Below, one piece after another: positions 1 through 10,595 of a stretch of DNA of 64,000 nucleotides. The first letter of the stretch is position 1. Each line of letters starts with the position of its first letter. This DNA comes from Riptortus pedestris (lineage: Eukaryota > Arthropoda > Insecta > Hemiptera > Alydidae): the NCBI GenBank assembly GCA_019009955.1, contig CM032229.1, positions 76,305,001 through 76,369,000 on the forward strand, given 5' to 3'. A program made the translations under genes and the position numbers. The notes below the pieces were generated by a model. That model was not told the DNA's origin. It worked only from the letters and a program-made list of their open reading frames with translations, and did no database searches.

Positions 1-812
1 AGAAAATGATAGTTAAAAAATATATCATTAAACTATAAAATAACATTTAAAAAAAAAAGAATTTAAAATACAAATATTTGTTTAAAATATTTAAGATAAA
101 TCTTCAAATTGAACTATAAACATTGGTAAAAAATGAGTTGTTAACACTTTATTAGTTTATTGGGTTTCTGGTGGTAGCTAAATAAAGCAAAATTGGTGAA
201 GGTTATTAGGCTTTATTACTCTAAAAATGGGCGAAAAGTAAACTTAAAACGCGTGAAAAATATCGTATATACCTAAAACTCCATTGAATATTCATAAAAA
301 TGATGATCGAAGTTACGAACCTTTATATTTATTTTTTTCTTTGACAGAAATAACAAATACACTATCGCAAATCAAGCTAAACTTGTGATTCGTACGAAGT
401 TTAAGTAATTAACAATCATGGCGCGGCAGTAATTTCACTGGGGACATTTCCAGCTTTAACTAATTGACATCCGTACAATTACTGATGGAGACCTTACGGA
501 TACGGTAGTTTGTCATTCCCGGTCCGACCGGTGAGGGTCAATCTGAGGCGAACGGGATCGTGAAATGCTCAACTGTAGCCGGCCTCCATAGAGTTGCTTA
601 CTACTTCAGCAACTTCAAGGATAGCTTCAGTTCATTTTAGAACTTAGAGTTTAGTCTAACAATGAATGGGACCAGAAGCTGTCCTAGGCGACAATACATG
701 AATATAGATAATTGTGTTACCATTTTCCGTAACATTAATTACGGTTCCCAAAGAGGCACATCAAGGAATAAATCTCAATTAATGCTACATTGATACATTC
801 TTAACTACTTGC
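1..812. other. AT-rich flank or intron with an unassigned GC-richer block
   Basis: If the odorant-binding-protein-like gene continues leftwards, this is its third intron. I found no acceptor followed by an exon starting at the expected second cysteine. A GC-richer block at about 420-560 contains a short palindrome (CCGGTCCGACCGG, 519-531) and looks like transposon-derived non-coding DNA, but I could not name it. Confidence 0.4.
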
Positions 813-868
813 CTTTCCTTCTTTTGAACTTGGTACAACTTCTCTGACAAAAATATCATCTACGAATC
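813..868 (-). CDS. Odorant-binding-protein-like gene, exon 3
   Basis: A polypyrimidine-rich acceptor (TTTCTTTCAG) precedes this 56-nt exon. It opens in the phase left by exon 2 and gives 18 residues beginning FVDDIFVREV and ending EGK. The open frame is followed by AAG|GCAAGT, a good match to the donor of the minor GC-AG intron class; otherwise the frame stops four codons later. If the next exon starts with Cys, the spacing from the Cys in exon 2 would be 27 residues, close to the Cys1-Cys2 spacing of classical odorant-binding proteins. The rest of the gene lies outside the window or was not recognised. Confidence 0.5.
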
Positions 869-1446
869 CTGAAAGAAAGAATGAAATGAACCATTTGGAA
901 TAATATGATGAGAAAAGTTTACAAGTCTATAATATAGTTTTTCATCAAGGGTAGTTACTACTCTCTAAATAGATAGTTCTTATAAATATCACCAGTCCAT
1001 TAGGAGAACATGATTAAAAAACCTGGTAAACATCACAAATTGTACTTATATTCGGATTATAAATATTAAAACATGGAAGAGCTAGTTCATAAAAAAGAGG
1101 TTAGTTAATCAACCCCAGGTGACTCTACAAATGTATTAATTGCGGGCAATAAACTTAGTTAATAAAATGTTCCACTTTTTTTTTTACATAATAAGCAAAA
1201 CATTATTATCAATTTCAGTATGGCAAAGGTATCAAGAAAACCACTAAAATTAACAAAAAAACAATTTACAATCTCCTTTAATTTTTTTTTCAATTACATT
1301 TATAAAATCTTCCAACATGAATTTGTTTAATTAATAGTTAACTATTATGCTTGATATTTTAACAACAATTAAGTGTGGTAAGAAAAACGTATCATTAATA
1401 CATAAATCGGAGATTCTTTGCAATAATAAGTAGATGTAATTAATAC

Positions 1447-1537
1447 CTTTTGGAGCTTTGGTTTCTTTACTGCATTTTTCCAGAATTGCTTTTTCTGCCC
1501 TCAAAAACTGTTTGCGAGCATCTGGCCCCTCTGGACG
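1447..1537 (-). CDS. Odorant-binding-protein-like gene, exon 2
   Basis: This 91-nt exon lies between a poly-T acceptor (TTTTTTTTAG|C) and a GTATTA donor. It encodes 30 residues of the mature N terminus: RPEGPDARKQFLRAEKAILE followed by K-C-S-K-E-T. The charged amphipathic helix with one Cys near its end resembles helix 1 and Cys1 of insect odorant-binding proteins, soluble carriers of small hydrophobic ligands in sensory lymph or haemolymph. Phase 0 at its start joins the signal-peptide exon; phase 1 at its end joins exon 3. The family call rests on cysteine spacing, helix character and the leader, not on an alignment, so another small secreted protein remains possible. Confidence 0.5.
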
Positions 1538-2754
1538 CTAAAAAAAACAAACATGAATATTATTTTATAATCAGAATGAATTATGAAATCATAATATGAA
1601 ATAACTAATTTAAAATTGTGTTATATCTTCTGTTACTATGCTTGAGGCAAACTTCGTTATCAACAATTAGTACCATTTGTTATCAAAATGGTTGAATCTT
1701 TTTGTAAACTGTGTGGATTCGTACAGAACTTAACTTTTTCCAATCAATCAACTCCTCTCTGCGTTCATTTCTTGAATAATATAAAGAAATTAAAAATATA
1801 TAAATTACAGGCCAAAAATAAAAATGAAACTACTTGTCTTTTGTATATTTTTGTGAACCGTTATTGCTATCAACAATACTGGAGCTGGATAAAAAATATT
1901 AGTTTGCACAATAATACTGGCTGAGGCCTATCGTTAGTAGAACTACACAACGATTTTGCTCAGTCCAATCTGTTGCTGTTATTGCCTATTACAGAAAGTA
2001 ACACAAAATCATACATTATCTACACAACCGTATTACGCTATTAGTTACTTATTTGTTGGTCTAGCCGAACAACCTACAAAAGCTATTATAGGCTCTTGAT
2101 TTTTGCCATGTTTTTTTGATCTACTAGCAAATTATTTTCATTTATTAGAAGCAGAACGTCAATGTTTTTTACATAAAAAGCATAACTATTTAATATTGAT
2201 TATTTTAGTTTAGAATATGGTGATAGCTGTTTGTTAATAGGAGAATGCTAATCTGACCGAAACTATCTTCTTATCTTCGATTATTGAAACGAAACTGTTC
2301 GCCATTCTACTCCAATACAATGAAATATGTCGCTGACGAAGTATAATTAAACTCAAAGCCTAATATTAACTTTCACATAAAAATTTTCACATTAAAGTGT
2401 CTTGAATTTTATAAACATCCAGAAACATGTTTATATAATTTGTTTTGATTTCCTTTTTGGGGGGGGGATTTATTTTACTTATTTTATTATTTTATTGTTA
2501 TACCACTACCATTACTTTTTTTAATGGACAAATTAAATCATTACAATGCATTTGGTTTTCTCCAAAAGAGGAAATATAAACTAATGCTCCTGTATTGACA
2601 GAGATTTTCATGAATTATAAATCTGTTATTTCATTGAAAAAGTATTCCGCCTTAATTTGTGAAATAGTTTGATTTCATTTAGTTTTAAGACAGCATGTAT
2701 GATATTTTTATTAATATAATGAATATTCTAGCGAGACTATGGAAATATACTCAC
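1538..2754 (-). other. Intron 1 of the odorant-binding-protein-like gene
   Basis: AT-rich intron of about 1.2 kb with a GTGAGT donor at 2754 and a poly-T acceptor at 1538. It contains a G-run near 2459 and some short open frames without codon structure. I see no further exon or mobile element in it. Confidence 0.45.
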
Positions 2755-2808
2755 AGCGGCAGCTAGAGTGGCGAGAGCCAAGAAAAGAGCAACCTGGAGG
2801 AAAGACAT
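2755..2808 (-). CDS. Odorant-binding-protein-like gene, exon 1 (signal peptide)
   Basis: The ATG at 2808 opens an 18-codon exon reading MSFLQVALFLALATLAAA, a textbook eukaryotic signal peptide with a hydrophobic core and small residues at the likely cleavage site. The donor GTGAGT follows directly, so the leader is its own exon, which is common in small secreted insect proteins. The start was chosen because a TATA box and an arthropod TCAG initiator lie just upstream, leaving a 5' UTR of roughly 12 nt. The protein is predicted to be secreted. Confidence 0.6.
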
Positions 2809-2817
2809 GTCTAACAG

Positions 2818-2851
2818 CTGATGGGAAAAGGCGCTGCAAGTTGTATATATA
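2818..2851 (-). promoter_or_regulatory. Core promoter of the odorant-binding-protein-like gene
   Basis: On the minus strand TATATATA (2851-2844) is followed about 25 nt later by TCAG (2821-2818), the arthropod TATA plus initiator arrangement. The predicted start site is near 2820, about 12 nt before the ATG. Confidence 0.55.
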
Positions 2852-3174
2852 CCTGCGACACAAGGATGTCTGGTTCTGGATGGCTTTGAATTGTACAGGT
2901 CATACTAACAAGCCGCAAACCTGTTTCATTGCCAATCTTCCAATGTTGTAGGAAACAACGCCCAATTAAATCACTAAAAGGCCTCTTTCCACTTGGGCTG
3001 CCGAACGAACTTTTAGAATGGCGACCTTCGGTAGTGTCGAATGAATTACATGCAAAGGTGTTTGTAATTTTAAGGATATGGGTCAAATTTTCAAAGAACT
3101 CATCCACAGAGTCTCTTTAGTCTATTTTTCGTTTTTAAAAGAAATGGGTGTTGGTGATGACCACGCTATTACTC

Positions 3175-3748
3175 AAAAAGTCCGTCTCCCAGGGGCTGCG
3201 TAAACTAAACAGATTTCCCACCTGAAGTTATAGAATAGAGAAATCTCCATACGAGGGCCGAACATTTACGGAAACGGCCGAACTAGCTTTTGGGGGGAAA
3301 CTCACTCGTGTGTTCCCGCCAACATTTAATAAAAATGCAAATATCTCGGTTAATATTCAAGATAGAGAATAAATGCATTATTTATAGTAAATTTAACTTG
3401 CAATAAAATTGGTTCTATACAATTTTTTGATCCGACGTATGGTAATGGAGATATTTCGAATTTTCGAAATTCCTCCCCTTTAACCCTCCCCCTCCCACTG
3501 GTCCGATTTCAGCCATTAACGAACTTGATCTGTGTTTTTGCATAGAACGTTTAAATATCGAGTTTAGTAACGATCAAACAAAAATTACGAGCGCTAGAGC
3601 GTTAACAGACAAATATATATATTTTGAACGGACCTCATTTTCGTCATCTCCTGGGTAGGATCGATGGACATTTGAAGAAATTTTTCTAAATTCACATCAT
3701 GAGTACGACCTCAATAGTCTGGTTTCCCTAGAGGGAAATCTTCTAAAA
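3175..3748 (-). mobile_element. Element K copy 1, full length, without a long TA tract
   Basis: Reverse-orientation copy of the element K family. In the minus direction it runs from the hairpin-like left end (TAGNAGATTTCCC type, here around 3721-3748) through the block ending in TCCGTTCAAAA, a short TA stretch near 3611, the right half (GCGCTCGTAA, CGGCTGAAATCGG) and the right end (GGGAAATCTG, CTGCG stem, GACGGACTTTTT). It shows that the family exists without an expanded microsatellite. Confidence 0.65.
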
Positions 3749-3751
3749 TGC

Positions 3752-4408
3752 CCGGCACACAGGAGCTGCGTAAACAAAGAAAATTTCCCCACGTGCTGCA
3801 ATGTGCACATATGACTCATCAAAATATTACAATATTTGTTTCTCACTAGATTAACTATACTTGACCTATAAACTGGAAAGGAGATTTTATTTTACACAAT
3901 GTGGAAATCGCATAGCTTATAGGAGGGGCTTACTGAGTAGTGTAAATAAACCCACCTCCTCTTCCTTGGACAAATAAAACAATGCCTCATGTTTAAGCTT
4001 GAAATATGGGCTCTACGTATTGTATTGCCTTATTGCAAATATGAAATAAGAGGGAGTACGGGTTTCCAAAAAAAATTCAAATATCTCTGTTATCTGGCCC
4101 GACTCGAAAGTTGGGTTGATATTTTAAATTTTTGCCTTTCTAGCTCCCCCTACCCCGTTCTTCTGGTTACATTAACCAAACTTGGTCTTTCTTTTAACAT
4201 GGAAACGCTTAAATATTGAGTTTGATAACGAGCAAACAAAACACACTACCGCTACAGCGATGACACACATGTGTACAGAATTGAGAAGACCTCATTTTCG
4301 TCATTCTAGGGAATGCATTGATGTACATTTTATGATTTTTTTTCGAAAATATCTTTATGAGGGTACAACTTCAATAGCTGATTTTCCTAAATGGAAATTT
4401 ACTAAAAT
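3752..4408 (-). mobile_element. Element K copy 2, diverged
   Basis: A second, older copy in the same orientation immediately beyond copy 1. The right end (CAGGAGCTGCGTAAAC, then a GGAAATTTTC-like block) and the left end (ACCTCATTTTCGTCAT, then AGTTGAAGTTGT) are recognisable but heavily mutated. The tail-to-head arrangement with copy 1 suggests repeated insertion or local tandem duplication. Confidence 0.5.
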
Positions 4409-4518
4409 TAGTAGAACTTTGACCAAGTTATTTTTATTTTAGAGGTTTTGAAGTTGTTTTCTTTTTAGTCTTCAATTCCAAATCATCACTTCTGAAATAT
4501 ATACATGTATTGTATATA

Positions 4519-4652
4519 CGATATTATTTTGAACTGACCTCATTTTCGGCTCTCCTAAGTACGATCGATGGGCATTTGATGAAGTTTTTCGAAAATCGCG
4601 CCATGAGTACAACCTCAATATTATCTAATTTCCATTTAGGGAAGTTTAATCT
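4519..4652 (-). mobile_element. Element K left-end fragment
   Basis: Only the left ~130 bp are present, from the ACCTCATTTTCGGC block to the degraded palindrome. The right half is missing. Confidence 0.55.
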
Positions 4653-4702
4653 ATATATATATATATATAATAGAGTTGCTTTATGAGTTTTTCTCATGAT
4701 TG

Positions 4703-4828
4703 TTTTAGCAGATTTCCCTTAAGGGAAATCAGCTATTGAGGTCGTACTCATGACGCGATTTTCGAAATTTTCCTTCAAATGTCCATCGATCCTCCATAGG
4801 AGATGACGAAAATGAGGTCCGTTCAAAA

Positions 4829-4884
<56 letters not shown>
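4703..4884 (+). mobile_element. Element K left end plus (TA)n
   Basis: Intact left palindrome (AGCAGATTTCCC / GGGAAATCAGCT around TTAA), then the conserved ATGTCCATCGATCC and GAGGTCCGTTCAAAA blocks, then about 55 bp of pure TA. The copy ends in the microsatellite; no right half follows. Confidence 0.65.
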
Positions 4885-4886
<2 letters not shown>

Positions 4887-4960
4887 CTCATTTGCTGCAA
4901 CAACGACATAACTAAAAATTGTCGGTTTTGAGTTATGTCTGTTGAAATAATTGTTATCCA

Positions 4961-5171
4961 TTGCGCTTTTCACTGGTAGAAAGTCACATCTATGCTTCGT
5001 TCGCATGCCGAAAGAGAGCAGGTTATGTCACTGTTGTTTCTTATTACATCCCATTTGTGTTTGCATCGATACCGGCACATCTCAGTTGTGTTATGAACGT
5101 TGGAAGGTTAACTTCGTTTAAGTTTTATCAAGAACGGCGTATTCCTGTTTATTACGATATTGTAATAAAGG
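4961..5171 (+). other. Possible 5' exon of the transposon-type gene at 7.6-8.9 kb
   Basis: An open frame with near-coding base composition ends at a good donor (ATAAAG|GTAAGC at 5171/5172), in phase 0 like the acceptor before 7572. An ATG in frame near 5095 would give MNVGRLTSFKFYQERRIPVY and a few more residues. The sequence GAGTTATGTC in this area recurs near 9544, downstream of the pseudogene, so the two sites may be ends of one element. The assignment is inference only. Confidence 0.25.
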
Positions 5172-5225
5172 TAAGCACATGATTAATATTTTATTATTTC
5201 GTCTAGAATGTATTATTTAAACTTG

Positions 5226-5454
5226 GGGCTCAGGTTAGCCATGCGAGTTAAAGCATTGACCTTTATCTCACATGGTAAACCTAGAGTGGCGAGTTCGATT
5301 CTCGCCTGGGCAAAGGAAATTATTTAGTGACGAAATTCATTAAATAACATCCTAAAATCCCACCCTGGCTAGAAAAGGGTGGTAACCTGTTGATAACCCG
5401 TCCCGATTAGCCTAAGTTGCAAAAAGTGGACGTTAATAAATAATAATAATAATA
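5226..5454 (+). mobile_element. tRNA-derived SINE, complete, with 11-bp target duplication
   Basis: The element begins GGGCTCAGGTTAGCC, contains a tRNA-like B box (GTTCGATTCTC near 5293) and a body with the conserved AAAAAGTGGACGTTAATAAA, and ends in (TAA)n. It is flanked by a perfect direct repeat ATTTAAACTTG (5215-5225 and 5455-5465), the signature of target-primed insertion by a LINE partner. Related copies in this window lie at about 26.69, 34.61, 44.53, 52.65 and 58.25 kb. Confidence 0.8.
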
Positions 5455-5974
5455 ATTTAAACTTGTGACGTTCTTTGTGATAAACGCTGTTTGCATTTCA
5501 TTAGTTCCATTGCCTGTTATGGCGGTCTTGCAGCAATAACTTTACCTATAGTTGTAGTATTTTCAGTTATGACGTTATTACTTATAAACGTTTTGCCTAA
5601 ACCTTGACTCCGCTGTATAGTAATTGACAATATGACATTCTTGCATTAACTTTACTTTTCCAAAGTCAGATTCTTTTCCCATCATTCTTACTTAAGTCAT
5701 TCTTGCGGCAAACATTCTAATCGGTGTTGTCTTTGTTACGTCAGTCATACATTTTTTTTTTTTTTTTTTAAATTCTAGCTTATTCATAATTTCCAGTCGT
5801 GGATTAAAAATGATGCAAATGTTACAACAGAGGGTGAGCGAAAAGCAGCCTCCAACAATGAGTACTTTCATGAAAGCTCCTACCTCTTATTCTCCTACTG
5901 AAAATAACGGTTATATTTCTGATTAAATAAATTTCAGTACTGAATTTTTTTAATTTTTTTTTCAATGTGATTTA

Positions 5975-6178
5975 TTTTAGCAGATTTCCCTTAAGGGAAA
6001 TCAGCTATTTAGGTCGTACTCATGACGCGAGTTTTGAAAAATTTCCTCAAATGTCCATCGATCCTACCCTGGAGATGACGAAAATGACGTCCGTTCAAAA
6101 TTATATATATTTGTCTGTTAACACTCTAGCGATCGCAATTTTTGTTTGATCGTTACCAAACTTCATTTTTAAGCGTTT

Positions 6179-6241
<63 letters not shown>

Positions 6242-6758
6242 ATCTATCTATCTATCTATCTATATATTTGTCTGTTACCGCTCTAGCGGTCGCAATTTTT
6301 GTTTAATCGTTACCAAACTCGAGATTTAGTCGTTTTATGTAAAAAGAAAGATCAAGTTCGTTAACGGCTGAAATCGGACCAGGAAGAGGGGGGGGTTTAG
6401 AGGGGGAAAATTTTGAAAATTCAAAATATCTCCATTAATATGCGTCGGATCGAAAGGTTATATAGCATCAATCTTATTGCAAATTAAATGTACTATAAAT
6501 ATTGTTCTATACATTTATTCTGTATCTTGAATATTAACCGAGATATTTGCATTTGTATTCTGTGTGTGGTCGGCAGGAGTAGGCTATGTTCGGGACATTC
6601 CGCCGAGAGCTCTGGCGGCAGTTTCCGTAACTATTCGTCCCAGTGAATAGGCTACGAGATCCTTTTCTACTACAGTTGTTATTGGGCAGATTTCTCCACT
6701 GTAAAACTTCACGTGGGAAATCTGGTTAGTTTACGCAGCCCCTGCGTGACGGACTTTT
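5975..6758 (+). mobile_element. Element K copy, full length
   Basis: Starts at the left palindrome, passes the GTCCGTTCAAAA block, a first right-half start (TTGTCTGTTAACACTCTAGC), a (TA)n with a TATC cluster (6183-6263), a second right-half start (TTGTCTGTTACCGCTCTAGC), and the right end GGGAAATCTG, then the ACGCAG-CCC-CTGCGT stem-loop (6733-6747) and GACGGACTTTT. The repeated right-half start suggests one copy inserted into, or recombined with, another within the microsatellite. Confidence 0.7.
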
Positions 6759-6763
6759 CTATA

Positions 6764-7046
6764 TGAAAACCGATGAAGCATTGGGCTATTTCTTCTTCAA
6801 TGTTTCTTGAAGCCATCACATAGTCTTTATTATCACTGATGAGGGTCAGGCAAATATTGAGATGTTGAAGAAATGCTTCCCATTCAGCCCTGAACAAACC
6901 CAATCCTCGCAGGTTTCTTAGTGCATAGATCATCGTATCAGGAGTGTCAGAAGGAAGAGAGAGAATTTCTTTTATACAGCTTCTGATGAGTCTGTCTATT
7001 TTCACAAGAAACAATGGCTTTAGGTCTTTAAGAGGGGCACATTGGA

Positions 7047-7047
<1 letters not shown>
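6764..7047 (-). pseudogene. Non-LTR retrotransposon reverse-transcriptase C-terminal fragment
   Basis: The minus-strand frame reads through IDRLIRSCIKEILSLPSDTP and then LRNLRGLGLFRAEWEAFLQH. This resembles the region after the reverse-transcriptase thumb in R2-like non-LTR elements (pattern I-R-x-W/I-L-x-L-P-x-D-T-P followed by G-G-L-G-L). No catalytic YADD box is present, and the upstream frame is broken near 7020, so the piece is dead. It is wedged between the right end of one element K copy and the (TA)n of another, so it is probably a carried or trapped fragment. Clade assignment is tentative. Confidence 0.5.
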
Positions 7048-7104
<57 letters not shown>

Positions 7105-7532
7105 CTGTTACCGCTCTATCGGTCGCAATTTTTGTTTGATCGTTACCAAACTCAATATTTAGTCGTTTTATGTAAAAAGAAAGATCAAGTTCGTTAACGG
7201 CTGAAATCGGACAAGTGGGAGGGGGTTTTAGAGGGAAGGATTTTCGAAAATTCGAAATATCTCCGTCGTATCGAAAACTTGTATAGAATCAATCTTATTG
7301 CAACTTAAATGTACTATAAATATTGTTATATACATTAATTCAATATCTTGAATATTAACAGAGATATTTGCATTTTTATTAAATCTGGCCGGCTAACCGA
7401 CGAGAGTGGCTTTCCCGCCAAAAGCTAGTTCCGCCGTTTCATTAACTTCTCAGCTCTCGTGAAATTTCTCTATTGTAAAACTTCACGTGGGAAATCTGCT
7501 TAGTTTACGAAGCCCCTGCGTGACGGACTTTT
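7047..7532 (+). mobile_element. Element K right half with (TA)n
   Basis: Begins inside a TA tract (7047-7100), then a right half closely matching 6266-6758, ending in the CTGCGTGACGGACTTTTTT right terminus. No left half is attached; the retrotransposon scrap takes its place. Confidence 0.65.
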
Positions 7533-7571
7533 TTAAATATAATTTATTTATAGATACTCGTTTTATTTCAG

Positions 7572-8893
7572 AAGCGAGACAGTCTTGCAGTTCGTCAGGG
7601 ATCTCGTCGGGCAGTTCATCGTCATGTGAATCATCCAATGAAGATTCATTGTGACGACAAAATAAATGACCAGACTTATGTGCCAGATATAGCCTCTGGG
7701 AGCAACAGTGAAAACGATAATTCAGATGAACAATGGCAAAATATTAATTCAAATATTACCAAGAAAGTGCCAGTAACCATTAGCGACCTGCTCACTCAAC
7801 CGAGCATTTCAAGTGACTTTTTGGCTGTTGAATGTTCACGTTCAGAATCACATGATGTTTCTATTTTGTCATGCCCTGTAAAAAAAGGGGTCCAAACGCA
7901 AACGTGATGAAAAAAACTGGAATAGGAATTTACTGAAAAAATTGAGGAACACTGGAAAGGCTTACAACAAGCATACAGAAAGCAAAGCAATTCGAGTGCT
8001 AAGAAAGGTGAAGCTACCCTGTGGAGAAAAGTGCAAGTTACAATGTTCAACGAAATTCAATGAACTTGAAAGGAATGAGCTTTTTTCATCCTATTGGAAC
8101 TTGGGCGATATTGAAAAACAGAGACAATTCATAGCAAACTCCATGGAAGCAGGCAATCCCAGATACCGCTTTATCCGGATGGGAGGTAGTAGGACCAAAG
8201 AAACAACAACAACGCATTTTATTTTCGTCAAAATAACCAAAGGATTCGAATATGTAAATTGTTCTTCAAAAACACCTTGGACATAAATGACCGGCCAATT
8301 CGAACTGTACTGGAAAAACAAAACAAACTTGCAAATGTCCTTTTGGAACCTGACAAACGAGGAAAGCACGGCAAGCAAACATCATTGGATCATTGGATCC
8401 GAATAAGGCAGCACATCGATTCAATACCGAAAATCGAAAGCCACTATTTTCGTGCAAATACATCAAGGCTTTTCATGGATGGAAGCAAAACGATTGTCGA
8501 CATTCATAAAGACTATGTGGCCAACTGTAAAGAAAAAAAAAGACTCCATATGCAAACTACACCTCATTTTACAAGGAAAAACGGAGAGCCTTTCCATGTT
8601 AATGAATTTTGTTACAACGACTTTTCCGACTTGAAAGCTCTTGCTGGAGACTTGCTCGTGTATTGAAGGTGGAAAGAAATTCACCTTTTTCTGTTTTCTA
8701 TAAATATTCCTACAATGATGACTTTCAGGAGGCTGTAAGAATCAAAAATAAAAGGAAAACCAGCAATTTAAATTTAACGTTGTCACCGGCATTCAATTCA
8801 AGACCTGGAATTTCTCAAAGCAAAAAAGACGACCTTGATTTGGTGCGTAAAAATGTCATACCTGGGTTTTATAAACCATTCTATGAAAATTTG
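7572..8893 (+). pseudogene. Frameshifted transposon-type gene (uncharacterised insect family)
   Basis: After a TTTTATTTCAG acceptor, an open frame runs to 7907 (acidic N-terminal part). A homopolymer indel near 7880-7890 moves the true frame to one that reads KRDEKNWNRNLLKKLRNTGK and then a Cys-rich patch (PCGEKCKLQC). A second shift near 8235 leads to ICKLFFKNTLDINDRPIRTV, then IPKIESHYFRANTSRLFMDG; a third shift near 8655 leads to the C terminus, ending YKPFYENL. The motif order matches an uncharacterised, transposon-like multicopy family I recall from insect genomes. The central Cys-rich segment expected after the DYVANC motif seems missing, so the copy is internally deleted and non-functional. 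Polyadenylation signals follow near 9155. Confidence 0.55.
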
Positions 8894-10200
8894 TAACTGA
8901 GAAAATGACTGAACTATTTACCTGATTGTGATAATATCTATGAGATTGTGATAAAAAGGCTGAACTATATTATTTGATAGTGATAAAATAACCATATTGT
9001 GGTAAAACCTAAATGTGATTTAAAAAAAAAAGATTTTGGTTGTAGATAAAATGGCTACTTATAGTTTACTTTCGTTTACTCACTTACCAAGGTTATTTTA
9101 TTTATTTTTTTTTTTGTACCTTTGGGTATTATTTGTGACTTATTTTTTGCAGAATAAAATAAATCTTGATTTTTAATGAAGTTCTTTTGATAAACCCAAA
9201 ATATCTGTTAATTGACTAATTGACACAACTGGCAACTGAAAAAAAACATTAACCATTATTGCACTTACTTATAGAAGGAGAACGACACATTTAATCTTGT
9301 GACGCTCTAAGTCATCAATTATTCCTGCAAGAAGGCCATAATCCAAAATGAATGCAGTTTTAATTATTATAGAAATATTTCATTATAGAAAATACCTTCT
9401 ATGATACATTTTCTCTTACTTTAGAATCATATCTTTCAAAAGAAATCGCAAAGTTTTTATAATATATTTATATTTGAATGTAAACAAGAAGAAATATATA
9501 ACATAATGTTTAAATTGTGCATAGCGAAAAATCACTGATTTTGAGTTATGTCGTTCAAGGAAAACAGAAGATTTTATTTTGTAATGGCTGAAATCGGTTT
9601 TTGAGAAAGGGGGAAATAATTCCTATTACTTAATAATAACTTTATGTAAACAATGCTGCTGAAATTTTAATTGTCTACGACTCTTGTTCTATTTATGTTT
9701 TCTCTAACTCGAATCTAAACAGTATTATTTGTATTTTTTGTTTCAGCCTTTTGAAAACTCCCACTTCTACCCATCCGATTTTCACATTAAGTACCTCAGT
9801 CAAATGATATAAACTTAGATTGATAATGAATAGTATGTTCTGAAGATGGCATTGTAAATGAGCCTTTTTTCTTTAATTCTTTCTTTATACTTGTATAATT
9901 TATAATCCTTCAGCTTAATGCAGTAACCATCCCCCAGTTTATGAAAAAAGATACAAAAATCTTTGTATGGAACTGTACGCTTCACAGTTCCAGCTTGCGA
10001 GGTGTTTGACTGTTGTGCGCATGCGCACACAGGAAGCTCCAGACGAGGCTGCAAGGGAGAGAGAGCACTGTCGTTCCCGCAGTGCCGACCCAATTTTTCG
10101 GGTGCTCCAACCCCACTAATTTTAGCTACGAGCCACCATTGTTCCTGTGAAATGTTTCCCTTATTGAAATAACTTTCTAATCACATTTACTATTACGTTA
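8894..10200. other. AT-rich region with weak element K similarity
   Basis: Three imperfect repeats containing TGTGATAA occur at about 8926-9000. A block at 9590-9800 (GGCTGAAATCGG, then a degraded right half) looks like a very old element K relative. At 9960-10140 there is a GC-richer non-coding patch with an alternating GCGCATGCGCAC stretch. No gene is supported. Confidence 0.4.
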
Positions 10201-10219
10201 TAATTCTTTGTATATAAAT

Positions 10220-10530
10220 GTCCTAAATAATATGTGTACACGGATTAGTTTTTGAAAGGAAATATATGGTTTATAGTAGATATTTAAGTAATTATAATAA
10301 TTGCTATCCATGATTATGATTTGTATTATTCACGGCGTGTCTAGCATTGGGAGAGGAATCTCTTTCATCTTTCAAGACTGAAAATTTCTTTAAGTTCCAT
10401 ACAGTTGTCTGCCCTTATGGCAGAACAATGCGATGAGTCAGAAAGTGTACTTGTAGACCTTCAAGCCTTGCCATAAAAATACCATCATTATTCAGTCACC
10501 ATTGATTTCTTGAACAACGCCAGGTACCTT
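10220..10530 (+). mobile_element. Helitron-like 3' end fragment
   Basis: Carries the 3' signature also seen in the array that follows: a CTTGCCATAAAAATACCATC block, a degraded hairpin (ACGCCAGGTACC) and a GCTAAT terminus running into TA. No 5' half is attached. Confidence 0.5.
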
Positions 10531-10532
10531 AG

Positions 10533-10535
<3 letters not shown>

Positions 10536-10592
<57 letters not shown>
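10536..10592. repeat. (TA)n microsatellite
   Basis: About 55 bp of pure TA between two Helitron-like elements. Confidence 0.9.

Positions 10593-10595
<3 letters not shown>

Noticed and set aside
2811..3107. 98-codon minus-strand frame upstream of the signal-peptide exon
   Set aside because: It crosses the TATA box and predicted start site and shows no domain; the leader exon is in a different frame.
5293..5303. Possible functional tRNA gene (B-box-like GTTCGATTCTC)
   Set aside because: The sequence does not fold into a complete tRNA and is followed by the SINE body and tail with target duplications.
9963..10172. Open frame in a GC-richer patch with Cys residues
   Set aside because: No domain, no splice signals and similar openness on the other strand; probably a non-coding repeat.
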